DNA of 64,000 nucleotides, taken from Thermoanaerobaculia bacterium. GTDB taxonomy: Bacteria > Acidobacteriota > Thermoanaerobaculia > Multivoradales > JAHEKO01. Within the stretch, counting starts at the first letter, position 1. Every line of letters starts with the position of its first letter. The notes under the pieces are model-generated. The model saw only the letters and a list, made by a program, of their open reading frames with translations. It had not been told where the DNA came from and searched no databases. The stretch is taken from the NCBI GenBank assembly GCA_947259195.1, contig CAMYLC010000012.1, forward strand, positions 1 through 64,000. Direction: 5' to 3'. Position numbers and translations under genes: made by a program. Shown here piece after piece: positions 7,962 through 15,940 of this stretch.

Positions 7962-8912
7962 ATGGACCCCGTGAGTCAAAGGCCCGCGGCCGACTCCCGT
8001 CTGCGATCGGTCGTCTCCGCCATCGATTTCTCGGCTCCCTCGGACCTAGCCCTCTCGTGGGCCATGACGACCGCTCGCACACACAAGGCGCAACTCCACC
8101 TCGTCCACGCGGTGTCCAGAACGCTACCCCATCTCAGCCGACACGAAGTCATGTCTCCGCTCGCCGAGGCCTCGATCGGAGAAGCGGATTCTCGCCTGGC
8201 AGAGTTGGCAGACAGCATTCGCAGCCCGGATCAGCCGGTGCAGTACCATCTCCTTCACGACCGACCCTCGGTCTCGATCCTGAAGGTGGCGGACTGGGAG
8301 CGGGCCGGCCTGATCGTGATAGGCACCCGAGGCGAGGGAGGAGTCGATCACTTGATGATGGGTAGCACCACCGAGCGCGTAGCCGCAGGAGCGAGTTGCC
8401 CCGTTCTCAGTGTGGGCCCAAATTCGAAGCCGGGATCCACACTGCCCAGCCGCATCCTCATCGCAACCGATTTCTCGATCGAGGCCGACGCCGCAGCTAT
8501 ATCGGCTCAGGAGATTTTCCGCGCTCAGGAACGCAAGGTGTCCATCCTCCTGCTTGCGGTTCTTCACACACCGACAGGCATGGCGAGGGATCTTGAAGTG
8601 AGCCGGCTGTGGAGGGAATACGTAAGTGAATGCCGAGCCCTGCTGCAGGGGAGGCTCGCTGTGCTTTCGAGTACGTTCGGGCTGGACGATGCCTCGGCTC
8701 GGGTGTTGCTGCGGGAGGGAATTCCGGCCACAGAGATCGCGCGCGTAACGAACCAGGAAGAAGCTGATGTCATCGCGATGGGTGGTCGCGGCTCCTTCGC
8801 TGCTGGCCGGGAGTTTCTGGGCAGCGTCGCGAAGAGGGTCATTCAAACTGCACCCTGTCCCGTCCTGACTGTGCCATCCTTGCTCTCGAGACGAATGCGG
8901 AATCTGATCTAG
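7962..8912 (+). CDS. Tandem universal stress protein (two UspA domains)
   Basis: About 316 residues. I prefer ATG 7962 (AGAGGA six bases upstream) to a TTG 15 bases earlier. Two UspA domains, about 1-150 and 160-316. Each ends with an ATP-binding type motif: GTRGEGGVDHLMMGSTTERV in the first, GGRGSFAAGREFLGSVAKRV in the second, each followed by CPVL. Cytoplasmic nucleotide-binding stress protein. It starts 30 bases after the creatininase stop, so it belongs to the same transcript, and the next gene carries Usp domains on a permease, suggesting a shared regulatory ligand. Confidence 0.9.
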   Translation: MDPVSQRPAADSRLRSVVSAIDFSAPSDLALSWAMTTARTHKAQLHLVHAVSRTLPHLSRHEVMSPLAEASIGEADSRLAELADSIRSPDQPVQYHLLHDRPSVSILKVADWERAGLIVIGTRGEGGVDHLMMGSTTERVAAGASCPVLSVGPNSKPGSTLPSRILIATDFSIEADAAAISAQEIFRAQERKVSILLLAVLHTPTGMARDLEVSRLWREYVSECRALLQGRLAVLSSTFGLDDASARVLLREGIPATEIARVTNQEEADVIAMGGRGSFAAGREFLGSVAKRVIQTAPCPVLTVPSLLSRRMRNLI

Positions 8913-8974
8913 AAGAAGCGGGCGGACTGGAAGCTGCTGAGATCCCGTCCTGTCTCCGTTCGAAAGGTGCCTCT

Positions 8975-11191
8975 GTGTCGGACGACCAAAGATCCATCGG
9001 CTTCTGGGGAGCGACCGGGATCGGTGTGGGTGCCATCGTCGGCGGCGGGATCCTGGCCCTGGCGGGAGTGGCTTTTTCAGCAACCGGCCCCAGCGCAATG
9101 CTGGCCTTCGCCCTCAATGGCCTGATCGCGTTTCTCACCGTGCTGAGCTTCGCCGAGATGTCGTCAGCCTTTCCTGAATCGGGGGGCACCTATTCTTTTG
9201 CCAAAAAAGTGCTCAAGGGCGAGGCGGCGTTTCTCGTGGGCTGGGTGGTCTGGATGGCATCGATCGTCGCTGCAGTCCTCTACGCGTTGGGTTTCGCTGC
9301 CTATGCCGCCACTGCTGTCGAAGCGATGCTGCAAGCCAGCCTCGGCGGAAGCTTCGAATGGGTAGGCCACCGGGCAGTCCTGGTCGTTCTGGCAACCGGA
9401 GCGATCCTCTTTTATGGCGTTGGACTGGTGCGCAGTAGCCCTGGAGGCCGACAGTGGGCCACAGTGGGCAAGATTTTCGTCTTCGTCATCCTGATCGCGG
9501 CAGGTCTATGGGCGCTGACTCAGCGATCTCCCGCGACGACGACAAAGAACCTGGCACCCTTCTTCCCCGGAGGCTCCCTGGGGCTATTTCAGGCTATGGG
9601 CTTCACCTTCATCGCCCTGCAAGGCTTCGATCTGATCGCCGCCGTCGGCGGCGAGGTTCGAGACGCCCGCAAGACGATTCCAAAGGCGATGATCCTGTCG
9701 CTCGCGATTGCCCTGGCCACCTACCTGCCCCTACTGTTCGTCATCGCGACAGTCGGAGTGGACGAAGGTAGCTCGATCGTGGAGATGAGCCGGCAGAATC
9801 CCGCTACGGTAGTGGCACAGGCCGCACGGAATTTTCTCGGGCCCTTCGGCTTTTGGCTGGTCATCGTCGCTGCGGTGCTCTCCATGCTGTCCGCGCTCCA
9901 CGCCAACCTCCTCGCCGCCTCACGGGTGGCGTTGACGATGGCTCGAGACCGGAGCCTGCCCGAGAGCATCGGCGCCGTCCACTCGACTCGCGGCACACCC
10001 ATGACGGCAATCGTGGCAACGGTCGCTGTCGTCCTGGTAATCCTCCTCCTCGTTCCGGACGTGGCCACCGCGGGAGCCGCGGCCAGCCTGGTCTTTCTCC
10101 TGTCCTTCGCCATCGCTCATGGCACCAATATCCTGGCTCAGACCCGTGGTGGAGTCTCAGCGGCGTCCTTCCGGGTTCCCTGGTTTCCCCTCGTGCCGAT
10201 CCTGGGAGGCTGCGCCTGCCTTGCTCTCGCAGCGTTTCAGGGATTGGCGGTACCCGAAGCCGGTTGGGTAGTGATGGTCTGGTTGGGCCTCGGTTTCATT
10301 CTCTACTTCTTTCTCTTCGCCAGACGAGCCCGCGTAGTGGACGCATCCCAAGAGGGTATGGAGCCGGATCTCGTCCGACTTCGCGGCCGCTCACCGTTGG
10401 TCCTGGTACCCATCGCCAAGCCGGGCAGCGCCGCCGGTCTGGTTGAAGTCGCCAACGCCCTGGCACCTCAGAGGTCGGGGCGCGTGCTGCTTCTCTCGGT
10501 CGTCCAGCCACCTGGCGACTGGCACCGAGGTGATCTGGCGCAGCAGTTGCTCGATGTCGAAGCCATTCTGAATCAGTCTCTGTCGCTCTCCCTGTCGGCC
10601 GGAGCCAATCCCGAATGGCTGACCACCATCGCGTCGGATCCCTGGTCGGAGATCCGGCGAGTGGCACGACTGCACCGTTGTGAGAGCCTGCTTCTCGGGC
10701 TGGGAAACCTCACGGCGGAGAGTGTCGAATCCCACCTCGAAGACCTCATCAGCGCTGTCGGATCCGATGTCGTGATTCTGCGCGCTCCCGAAGGGTGGAA
10801 GTTGTCTGACACGCGAAAGGTCTTGGTCCCAGTGGGTGGGCATCGCCACCAGAGCAGGCTCCGCGCACGCTTGCTGGGCAGTCTGTGCCGCGACGGAGAT
10901 CGAGAGATCGTGTATCTCAGGGTCTTGCCAGAGGGAAGTCTGGAGGCAGCGAAACAGAAGGCCCGGCGCGAGGCTGCTGCGTTGGCCAGCGACGAGGTCT
11001 CTCGCAGAGCCGAGGTCAAGGTTATCGAAAGCGATGATGCGGTGGGTGTGCTCGCGGAGGAGTCTTCGGATTGCGGTCTGTTGGTTCTGGGGATTCAGCG
11101 CCAGAGCTCACGCCGGAGGGTTTTCGGTGCGCTGACGCGGCAGCTGATCAACGCCACCAACTGTCCGGTCATCCTCATCAGCAGCAGGTAG
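8975..11191 (+). CDS. APC-family amino acid permease with C-terminal tandem Usp domains
   Basis: 738 residues from a GTG start. Residues 1-450 form an APC-superfamily transporter with about 12 hydrophobic helices; the first shows the substrate-loop GATGIGVGAIVGGGI, and FIALQGFDLIAAVGGEVRDA matches the helix 6 region. From about 470 to 738 the protein continues into two Usp-like domains (LVLVPIAKPGSAAGL; KVLVPVGGHRHQSR, ending CPVILISS). This architecture is known for some amino acid permeases, where the Usp part may sense adenine nucleotides. It lies 62 bases after the tandem Usp gene and 16 bases before a second permease. The substrate is unknown; a product or precursor of the upstream enzymes is a fair guess. 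Confidence 0.88.
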   Translation: MSDDQRSIGFWGATGIGVGAIVGGGILALAGVAFSATGPSAMLAFALNGLIAFLTVLSFAEMSSAFPESGGTYSFAKKVLKGEAAFLVGWVVWMASIVAAVLYALGFAAYAATAVEAMLQASLGGSFEWVGHRAVLVVLATGAILFYGVGLVRSSPGGRQWATVGKIFVFVILIAAGLWALTQRSPATTTKNLAPFFPGGSLGLFQAMGFTFIALQGFDLIAAVGGEVRDARKTIPKAMILSLAIALATYLPLLFVIATVGVDEGSSIVEMSRQNPATVVAQAARNFLGPFGFWLVIVAAVLSMLSALHANLLAASRVALTMARDRSLPESIGAVHSTRGTPMTAIVATVAVVLVILLLVPDVATAGAAASLVFLLSFAIAHGTNILAQTRGGVSAASFRVPWFPLVPILGGCACLALAAFQGLAVPEAGWVVMVWLGLGFILYFFLFARRARVVDASQEGMEPDLVRLRGRSPLVLVPIAKPGSAAGLVEVANALAPQRSGRVLLLSVVQPPGDWHRGDLAQQLLDVEAILNQSLSLSLSAGANPEWLTTIASDPWSEIRRVARLHRCESLLLGLGNLTAESVESHLEDLISAVGSDVVILRAPEGWKLSDTRKVLVPVGGHRHQSRLRARLLGSLCRDGDREIVYLRVLPEGSLEAAKQKARREAAALASDEVSRRAEVKVIESDDAVGVLAEESSDCGLLVLGIQRQSSRRRVFGALTRQLINATNCPVILISSR

Positions 11192-11207
11192 AGTAGGGAC
11201 CTCATCC

Positions 11208-13439
11208 ATGGACAGCGACGAACTGAGCGGCCCCGCCACAGAGCATCAACCAGCTGAGAAGTTCGGCACCTTTCTCGGTGTCTTCACTCCGAGTGTGCTG
11301 ACGATTCTCGGTCTCATCATGTACTTGCGCTTCGGCTGGGTCGTGGGCAACGTGGGATTGCCCTTGACCGTCCTGATCGTGCTCCTCGCCAGCTCGGTCA
11401 CCTTCATCACGGCCCTGAGCGCCTCTGCCCTGGCCACGAATATGAGGGTGGGAGTCGGTGGCGAGTACTACATGGTAGCCCACAGTCTCGGTCTCGAGCT
11501 GGGTGGCGCCATCGGAATTCCCCTCTACCTCTGCCGCACCCTGAGTATCACTTTCTACTCCTTCGGCTTGGCCGAGGCCATTGTCGCCCTGCTACCGGCG
11601 CAGATGGAGGGTGGGTCTCCGAGGCTGGTCCAGCTCATCGCGGCCATCACGGTGGTCGTCATCACCGCCGTGGCCGGGAAGAGTGCGGGGTTGGCACTAC
11701 GGCTACAGATTCCGATCATGATTGCCGTCGGCGCCTCTCTCATCGCCCTGACTGCAGGAGTCCTGACCCAGGGTCTTCAGGCTCCCACCCTGATTCCCTC
11801 ATATCGCAGCGCTGGCGGTGGATTCTGGTACGTATTCGCCGTCTTCTTCCCGGCCGTCACGGGTTTCACTGCCGGTATCGGATTGAGCGGTGACCTGGAG
11901 AACCCGCAACGCTCGATCCCCAGAGGCACGCTGCTGGCGGTGCTGACCGGAACACTTGTTTACCTGCTGGTCCCGATACTGCTGGCGGCCACGGTCGTTC
12001 TGAGTCCGCAGCAGCTGGCGGATCCGGGAGTTGGCGCCTGGACTGCGGTGGCCGTTCTCGGTGTCTGGCTCGTTTTTCCTGGAATGCTGGGAGCCATACT
12101 CTCTTCGGCGTTCGGGAGTGCCCTGGGAGGGCCGCGAGTGTTGCAGGCGCTGGCCAAGGACGGTCTGGCTCCGCGATTCCTGGCAAGCCTGTCGAGAAGC
12201 GGTCAGCCGACCATTGCTACCTGGATCAGTGGCGCCATCGCGCTCATTGCGGTCGCCCTCGGGGGACTGAACGCCGTCGCGCAGTTCGTCACGATCCTCT
12301 TTCTGACACTCTATGTGACCATCAACTTGAGCGCCGCCGCGGAGAAGATCTCCGGCGACCCGTCCTTCCGTCCGACCATCAATGTTCCCTGGTTCGCCTC
12401 TCTGCTTGGATCGGCTGGCGCAATCGTCGTGATGTTTCTGATCAGTCCTCTCGCATGTGTGATCGCGATCTTCCTCGAGTCGGCGTTGTATCTGTATTTG
12501 AGGCGGCGTTCGTTACAGCGACGTTGGGGCGACGCGAGGGCCGGTGTTTGGGTGTCGGTGGCCCGGTTTGCGCTGTTGAAATTGCGCACCCATGGGCGTG
12601 ACCCTCGCAACTGGCGGCCTCATATCCTGGTGTTCGTCGGCGATCCCGACAAGAGAATCGGGCTCGTACGCCTGGCGAATTGGTTCAATCAGGGGCGTGG
12701 CATCGTGACCGCGAGTCAGTTGGTAGTCGGCGACCTGACGAATGAGGATTTCGAGTTAGAGCAGTGGCACGACGAGATGGACCGGGCGCTCGACAGCAAC
12801 GGGCTTGTCGCATTCAGCGAGGTGAATGTCGTCCAGGATTTCGAGCACGGTGTCATCGATACGGTGCAGGCCAACGGAATTGCGGGTCTGCAATCGAACA
12901 CCGTCCTGGTGGGCTGGCCGCAGAAGCCCGGCCGGCTGGAGGCCTGGCTGCGCATCACGAGGGGCCTGTCGAAAGTCGGCAAGAGCACCCTGATAGCGCG
13001 ACTCAACTGGGCCCACGAGCCGGGGCAGGAAAAGCGCATCGATCTGTGGTGGGGCGGACTGGAGAACAACGGGGACATGATGTTGATGCTGGCCTACCTG
13101 CTCAGCCTGAATCCTGAATGGAGCGACGCGAGGATTGTGATCCGCTCGATCTCGAGAAGCGAAGACGAGATGAAGCTCCAGAAAGAGGGATTACAGTCCC
13201 TGCTTCAGGAGGTTCGCATTCAGGCTGACACGGAGATCATCACAAAACCGCCGAACGAATCGATTGCCGACATCATCCGTCGCAGCAGTGCCAATGCGGA
13301 CCTGGTCTTCCTCGGCCTTCAGGATCCTACAGTCGGCGCAGAGGCCGCCTACGCGGAGCGAATGGAGAATCTGACAGACAGCCTGAATACGACCGTCTTC
13401 GTTCGTAACGCGGGGGAGTTCGCCGGCAAGCTCGTCTGA
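11208..13439 (+). CDS. SLC12/CCC-like amino acid-cation permease
   Basis: 743 residues, ATG at 11208, 16 bases after the previous stop. The N-terminal motif KFGTFLGVFTPSVLTILGLI with MYLRFGWVVG is characteristic of the bacterial relatives of Na-K-Cl cotransporters within the APC superfamily. About 12 helices to residue 430, then a cytosolic domain of about 300 residues (WRPHILVFVGDPDKRIGLVR; FLGLQDPTVGAEAAYAERME) like the C-terminal regulatory part of SLC12 carriers. Last gene of the plus-strand train; it converges with a minus-strand gene 40 bases on. Confidence 0.87.
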   Translation: MDSDELSGPATEHQPAEKFGTFLGVFTPSVLTILGLIMYLRFGWVVGNVGLPLTVLIVLLASSVTFITALSASALATNMRVGVGGEYYMVAHSLGLELGGAIGIPLYLCRTLSITFYSFGLAEAIVALLPAQMEGGSPRLVQLIAAITVVVITAVAGKSAGLALRLQIPIMIAVGASLIALTAGVLTQGLQAPTLIPSYRSAGGGFWYVFAVFFPAVTGFTAGIGLSGDLENPQRSIPRGTLLAVLTGTLVYLLVPILLAATVVLSPQQLADPGVGAWTAVAVLGVWLVFPGMLGAILSSAFGSALGGPRVLQALAKDGLAPRFLASLSRSGQPTIATWISGAIALIAVALGGLNAVAQFVTILFLTLYVTINLSAAAEKISGDPSFRPTINVPWFASLLGSAGAIVVMFLISPLACVIAIFLESALYLYLRRRSLQRRWGDARAGVWVSVARFALLKLRTHGRDPRNWRPHILVFVGDPDKRIGLVRLANWFNQGRGIVTASQLVVGDLTNEDFELEQWHDEMDRALDSNGLVAFSEVNVVQDFEHGVIDTVQANGIAGLQSNTVLVGWPQKPGRLEAWLRITRGLSKVGKSTLIARLNWAHEPGQEKRIDLWWGGLENNGDMMLMLAYLLSLNPEWSDARIVIRSISRSEDEMKLQKEGLQSLLQEVRIQADTEIITKPPNESIADIIRRSSANADLVFLGLQDPTVGAEAAYAERMENLTDSLNTTVFVRNAGEFAGKLV

Positions 13440-13479
13440 GCGCTGGGCGAAGACCACACTGTCTGTCCGACAGGAGGCG

Positions 13480-14058
13480 CTACTTCTTGCGCAGTGACTC
13501 CAGTAGACGCGGGTAGGTGGAGTCGGTTGGTGAGAAATATCCTTCACTCGCCACGCGCACATCGGAGACCGAAACAAAAGCCTGTGGGTTGTGGGCCTGG
13601 ATGACTTCCATGACCCTTTTCAGTTCACGCCTCCGCACCACGGTGAAGATCAGGCGCACCCGCCCGCTCAACCCTCGCGCCGCCACACTCGTGACACCGA
13701 ACTGGCTCTCTTTGAGCTCCTCGATGAGCTCCTGCGCGTCCTTCCGCGTGATGATCCGCACGGCGAGCAATCCGAGGGCCAGCTTCTCGTCCAGGGCCAA
13801 TCCCAGCCAGGTACCGGCTGCATACCCACCAGCGTAGGCGAGGTAATTGACCGGTCGGTCCAAGTTCTGGACGACCTGTCCGATCGCCACCAGCCAAATC
13901 AGGATCTCGAAGAAACCGACCAACGGTGCGATGCGCCGCTGCCCCTTGGATACGAGGATAATCCGCATCGTTCCCAGGGAGACGTCCATGATCCGCGCGA
14001 AGAAGATCATGAGGGGAATCCCGACAAGGGGCCACAAACCAGAATCTGGCGTCATCAT
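13480..14058 (-). CDS. UPF0316 membrane protein (DUF5698-DUF2179)
   Basis: 192 residues from ATG 14058; GAGGA lies nine bases upstream, better placed than for the TTG at 14064. Three hydrophobic segments in residues 10-85 (PLVGIPLMIFFARIMDVSLG; FFEILIWLVAIGQVV) are followed by a soluble DUF2179 domain of about 90 residues (ELIEELKESQFGVTSVAARG; RRRELKRVMEVIQAHNPQAF). Function in the family is not established. Convergent with the permease train and followed upstream by repeat-rich DNA. Confidence 0.85.
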   Translation of the reverse strand: MMTPDSGLWPLVGIPLMIFFARIMDVSLGTMRIILVSKGQRRIAPLVGFFEILIWLVAIGQVVQNLDRPVNYLAYAGGYAAGTWLGLALDEKLALGLLAVRIITRKDAQELIEELKESQFGVTSVAARGLSGRVRLIFTVVRRRELKRVMEVIQAHNPQAFVSVSDVRVASEGYFSPTDSTYPRLLESLRKK

Positions 14059-14064
14059 CGTCAA

Positions 14065-14468
14065 GTGTCCTCACAGGGCGAGCCCCTTTCGGGGCCCGAG
14101 GGTTCGACGCCACGCTACTCCTGTCGATCAGTGCAATCAAGGGTCCGCGCATCCGCGGAGTGGAAGCTCACCCGGACACCCATGAAGGAAGCAGGGGCTT
14201 GGGGGCGTAAGGGCCTAGGGGGGCGACTCCCTGACGGAGGATCCAGATCGGACAAGGGGGTGTCTCCAGCCGCGAACTCAGGACCTCTCTGCCGCAAAGA
14301 ACGGCCGGCACAGGTTGTAGGACCTCAAGACATGGTAGGCGACCTCGCACCGCTCTCCGCTCTCAGGACATCGATGCGGATGAAGCGATCTGTCAGGATG
14401 TCGTCCCCTACGCCCCTGAGCCCTTACGCCCCTGCGCCCTCACTGCCTTCATTGCCTCACTGCCCATT
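14065..14468. repeat. Repeat-rich gap with IS-end-like and C-rich tracts
   Basis: No gene seen. At 14080-14100 GCCCCTTTCGGGGC makes a short hairpin. CCACGCTACTCCTGTCGAT at 14110 repeats the string at 110. GGCACAGGTTGTAGGACCTC and AAGACATGGT at 14308-14336 are a decayed form of the IS-end-like repeat at 32074. From 14403 to 14468 a C-rich tract (CCCCTACGCCCCTGAGCCC...) runs into the last codons and stop of the amidohydrolase gene. Confidence 0.6.
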
Positions 14469-15902
14469 CAAAACGGCTCGATAGTGGGCGGCTTTTTCGA
14501 GGACTTCCGCGGCGTCCAGGGTCAGGACCTGACCGTTGTCGACCACGACGCGGCCCTCGACGATGACGGTTCGGACGTCCGAGGCCTTGGTCGAATAGAC
14601 GAGGAAGGAGTAGGGTTTGGCTGCGGGGTCCTGGGGCTGCTGGTGAAGCCCGTCGGTCGCCACGACAATCAGGTCGGCCCGCTTCCCAACTTCGAGGGAC
14701 CCGATTTCGTCTTGCATGTTCAGGGCTCGGGCTCCTTCGATGGTCGCCATGCCCAAGGCCTTTTGGGCTGGAAGCACCGTCGGATCACCGCTCTCGAGCT
14801 TGTGAAGCTTCGCTGCCGTGTCGACCTCTTCCCAGAGGTTGAGATCGTTGTTGGAGCCGGCACCGTCGGTACCGATCCCCACGGCTACACCGGCCTCGAT
14901 CATCGCTGGCACGGGCGCCACGCCTGCCGCAATCTTCATGTTCGACTGCGGGCAGTGGGCGACACCAACGCCCCGCTTCGCGAGCAGGTCGATCTCGTTG
15001 GGTGTCGGCAAGATCACATGGGCCGCCAGTAGTCGGTCATCCAAGAGGCCCAAATACTCCAGGTACTCGATCGAGGTCATTCCCGTGGCCTCGAGCACCC
15101 GGTCGATCTCTGCCAGACCCTCGGCCAGATGGGTCAGCAGCGGAACGTCCAGCTCTTCGGCCAGCTGGTGTGCCTCGATCCAATGTTCAGTAGAGACCGT
15201 GTAGAGGGAATGCGGCGCCACCGCGGGAGTGATCCTCGGGTGCCCGCGCCAGCGCTCGACGAACGATCGCGTGTAGTCGATGGCCTCCTCCCAGCTCTTG
15301 TTGTCGGGCGCCGGGAAGTCGACGAGGGTCTCACCGACCACGGCCCTCATCCCGCAGCGCTCGGCCTCTTCGGCGATCGTGTCGTCGAAGTAGTACATAT
15401 CGACGAACGTGGTGATGCCACCCCGCAGCATTTCCAGGCAGGCCAATCGGGTGCCCCACCGCACGAGCTCCTCGTCAACGTGCTCGCCTTCGGCCGGGAA
15501 GACGACCTCTTCGAGCCACTCCATGAGCTCGAGGTCGTCCGCCAGCCCGCGGAACAAGACCATCGGAGCATGGGTGTGGGCATTGATCAGGCCGGGTAGG
15601 ATGAGACCGCCAGCGGCGTCGATGCGCCGAGCCTCGGGATATGCGCCCTCGATCTCTGCCGCTGGACCGACAGCCGCAATTCGACCGTCCTCGATTGCGA
15701 CCGCTCCATCCTCGATCACCCTGCCGTCGGAATCGAAGGTGACGATCGTGCCGCCCGTCACCACGAACCCAGTGACGTCGGCACCGGCGAGATCGGGCGG
15801 GGCTTCAGCCGTGGGTGCTTGGCACGCCAACACCAGCGCAACGACCGGAAATAGAAAAAGAGACCTGGCGCAACCACGCGCCAGATCTCTTGTCACAGCC
15901 AT
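14457..15902 (-). CDS. Exported amidohydrolase, deaminase-type (TRZ/ATZ/MtaD-like), lipoprotein
   Basis: 481 residues, ATG at 15902. A lipobox (LVLAC) at about residue 27 follows a hydrophobic core, so the enzyme is probably lipid-anchored. It is a cytosine deaminase/S-adenosylhomocysteine deaminase-type amidohydrolase: ILPGLINAHTHAPMVLFRGL has the first metal histidines, then APHSLYTVS, THLAEG, CPQSNMKIA and GTDGAGSNNDLNL with the catalytic aspartate. Such enzymes release ammonia from purines, triazines or related heterocycles. It follows the TonB receptor by 38 bases, so uptake and deamination of one substrate are likely linked. No strong ribosome site is visible. Confidence 0.85.
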   Translation of the reverse strand: MAVTRDLARGCARSLFLFPVVALVLACQAPTAEAPPDLAGADVTGFVVTGGTIVTFDSDGRVIEDGAVAIEDGRIAAVGPAAEIEGAYPEARRIDAAGGLILPGLINAHTHAPMVLFRGLADDLELMEWLEEVVFPAEGEHVDEELVRWGTRLACLEMLRGGITTFVDMYYFDDTIAEEAERCGMRAVVGETLVDFPAPDNKSWEEAIDYTRSFVERWRGHPRITPAVAPHSLYTVSTEHWIEAHQLAEELDVPLLTHLAEGLAEIDRVLEATGMTSIEYLEYLGLLDDRLLAAHVILPTPNEIDLLAKRGVGVAHCPQSNMKIAAGVAPVPAMIEAGVAVGIGTDGAGSNNDLNLWEEVDTAAKLHKLESGDPTVLPAQKALGMATIEGARALNMQDEIGSLEVGKRADLIVVATDGLHQQPQDPAAKPYSFLVYSTKASDVRTVIVEGRVVVDNGQVLTLDAAEVLEKAAHYRAVLNGQ

Positions 15903-15940
15903 GATGAGTTCGTAGCTGCCGTCAGATCACGAGAATCGAC

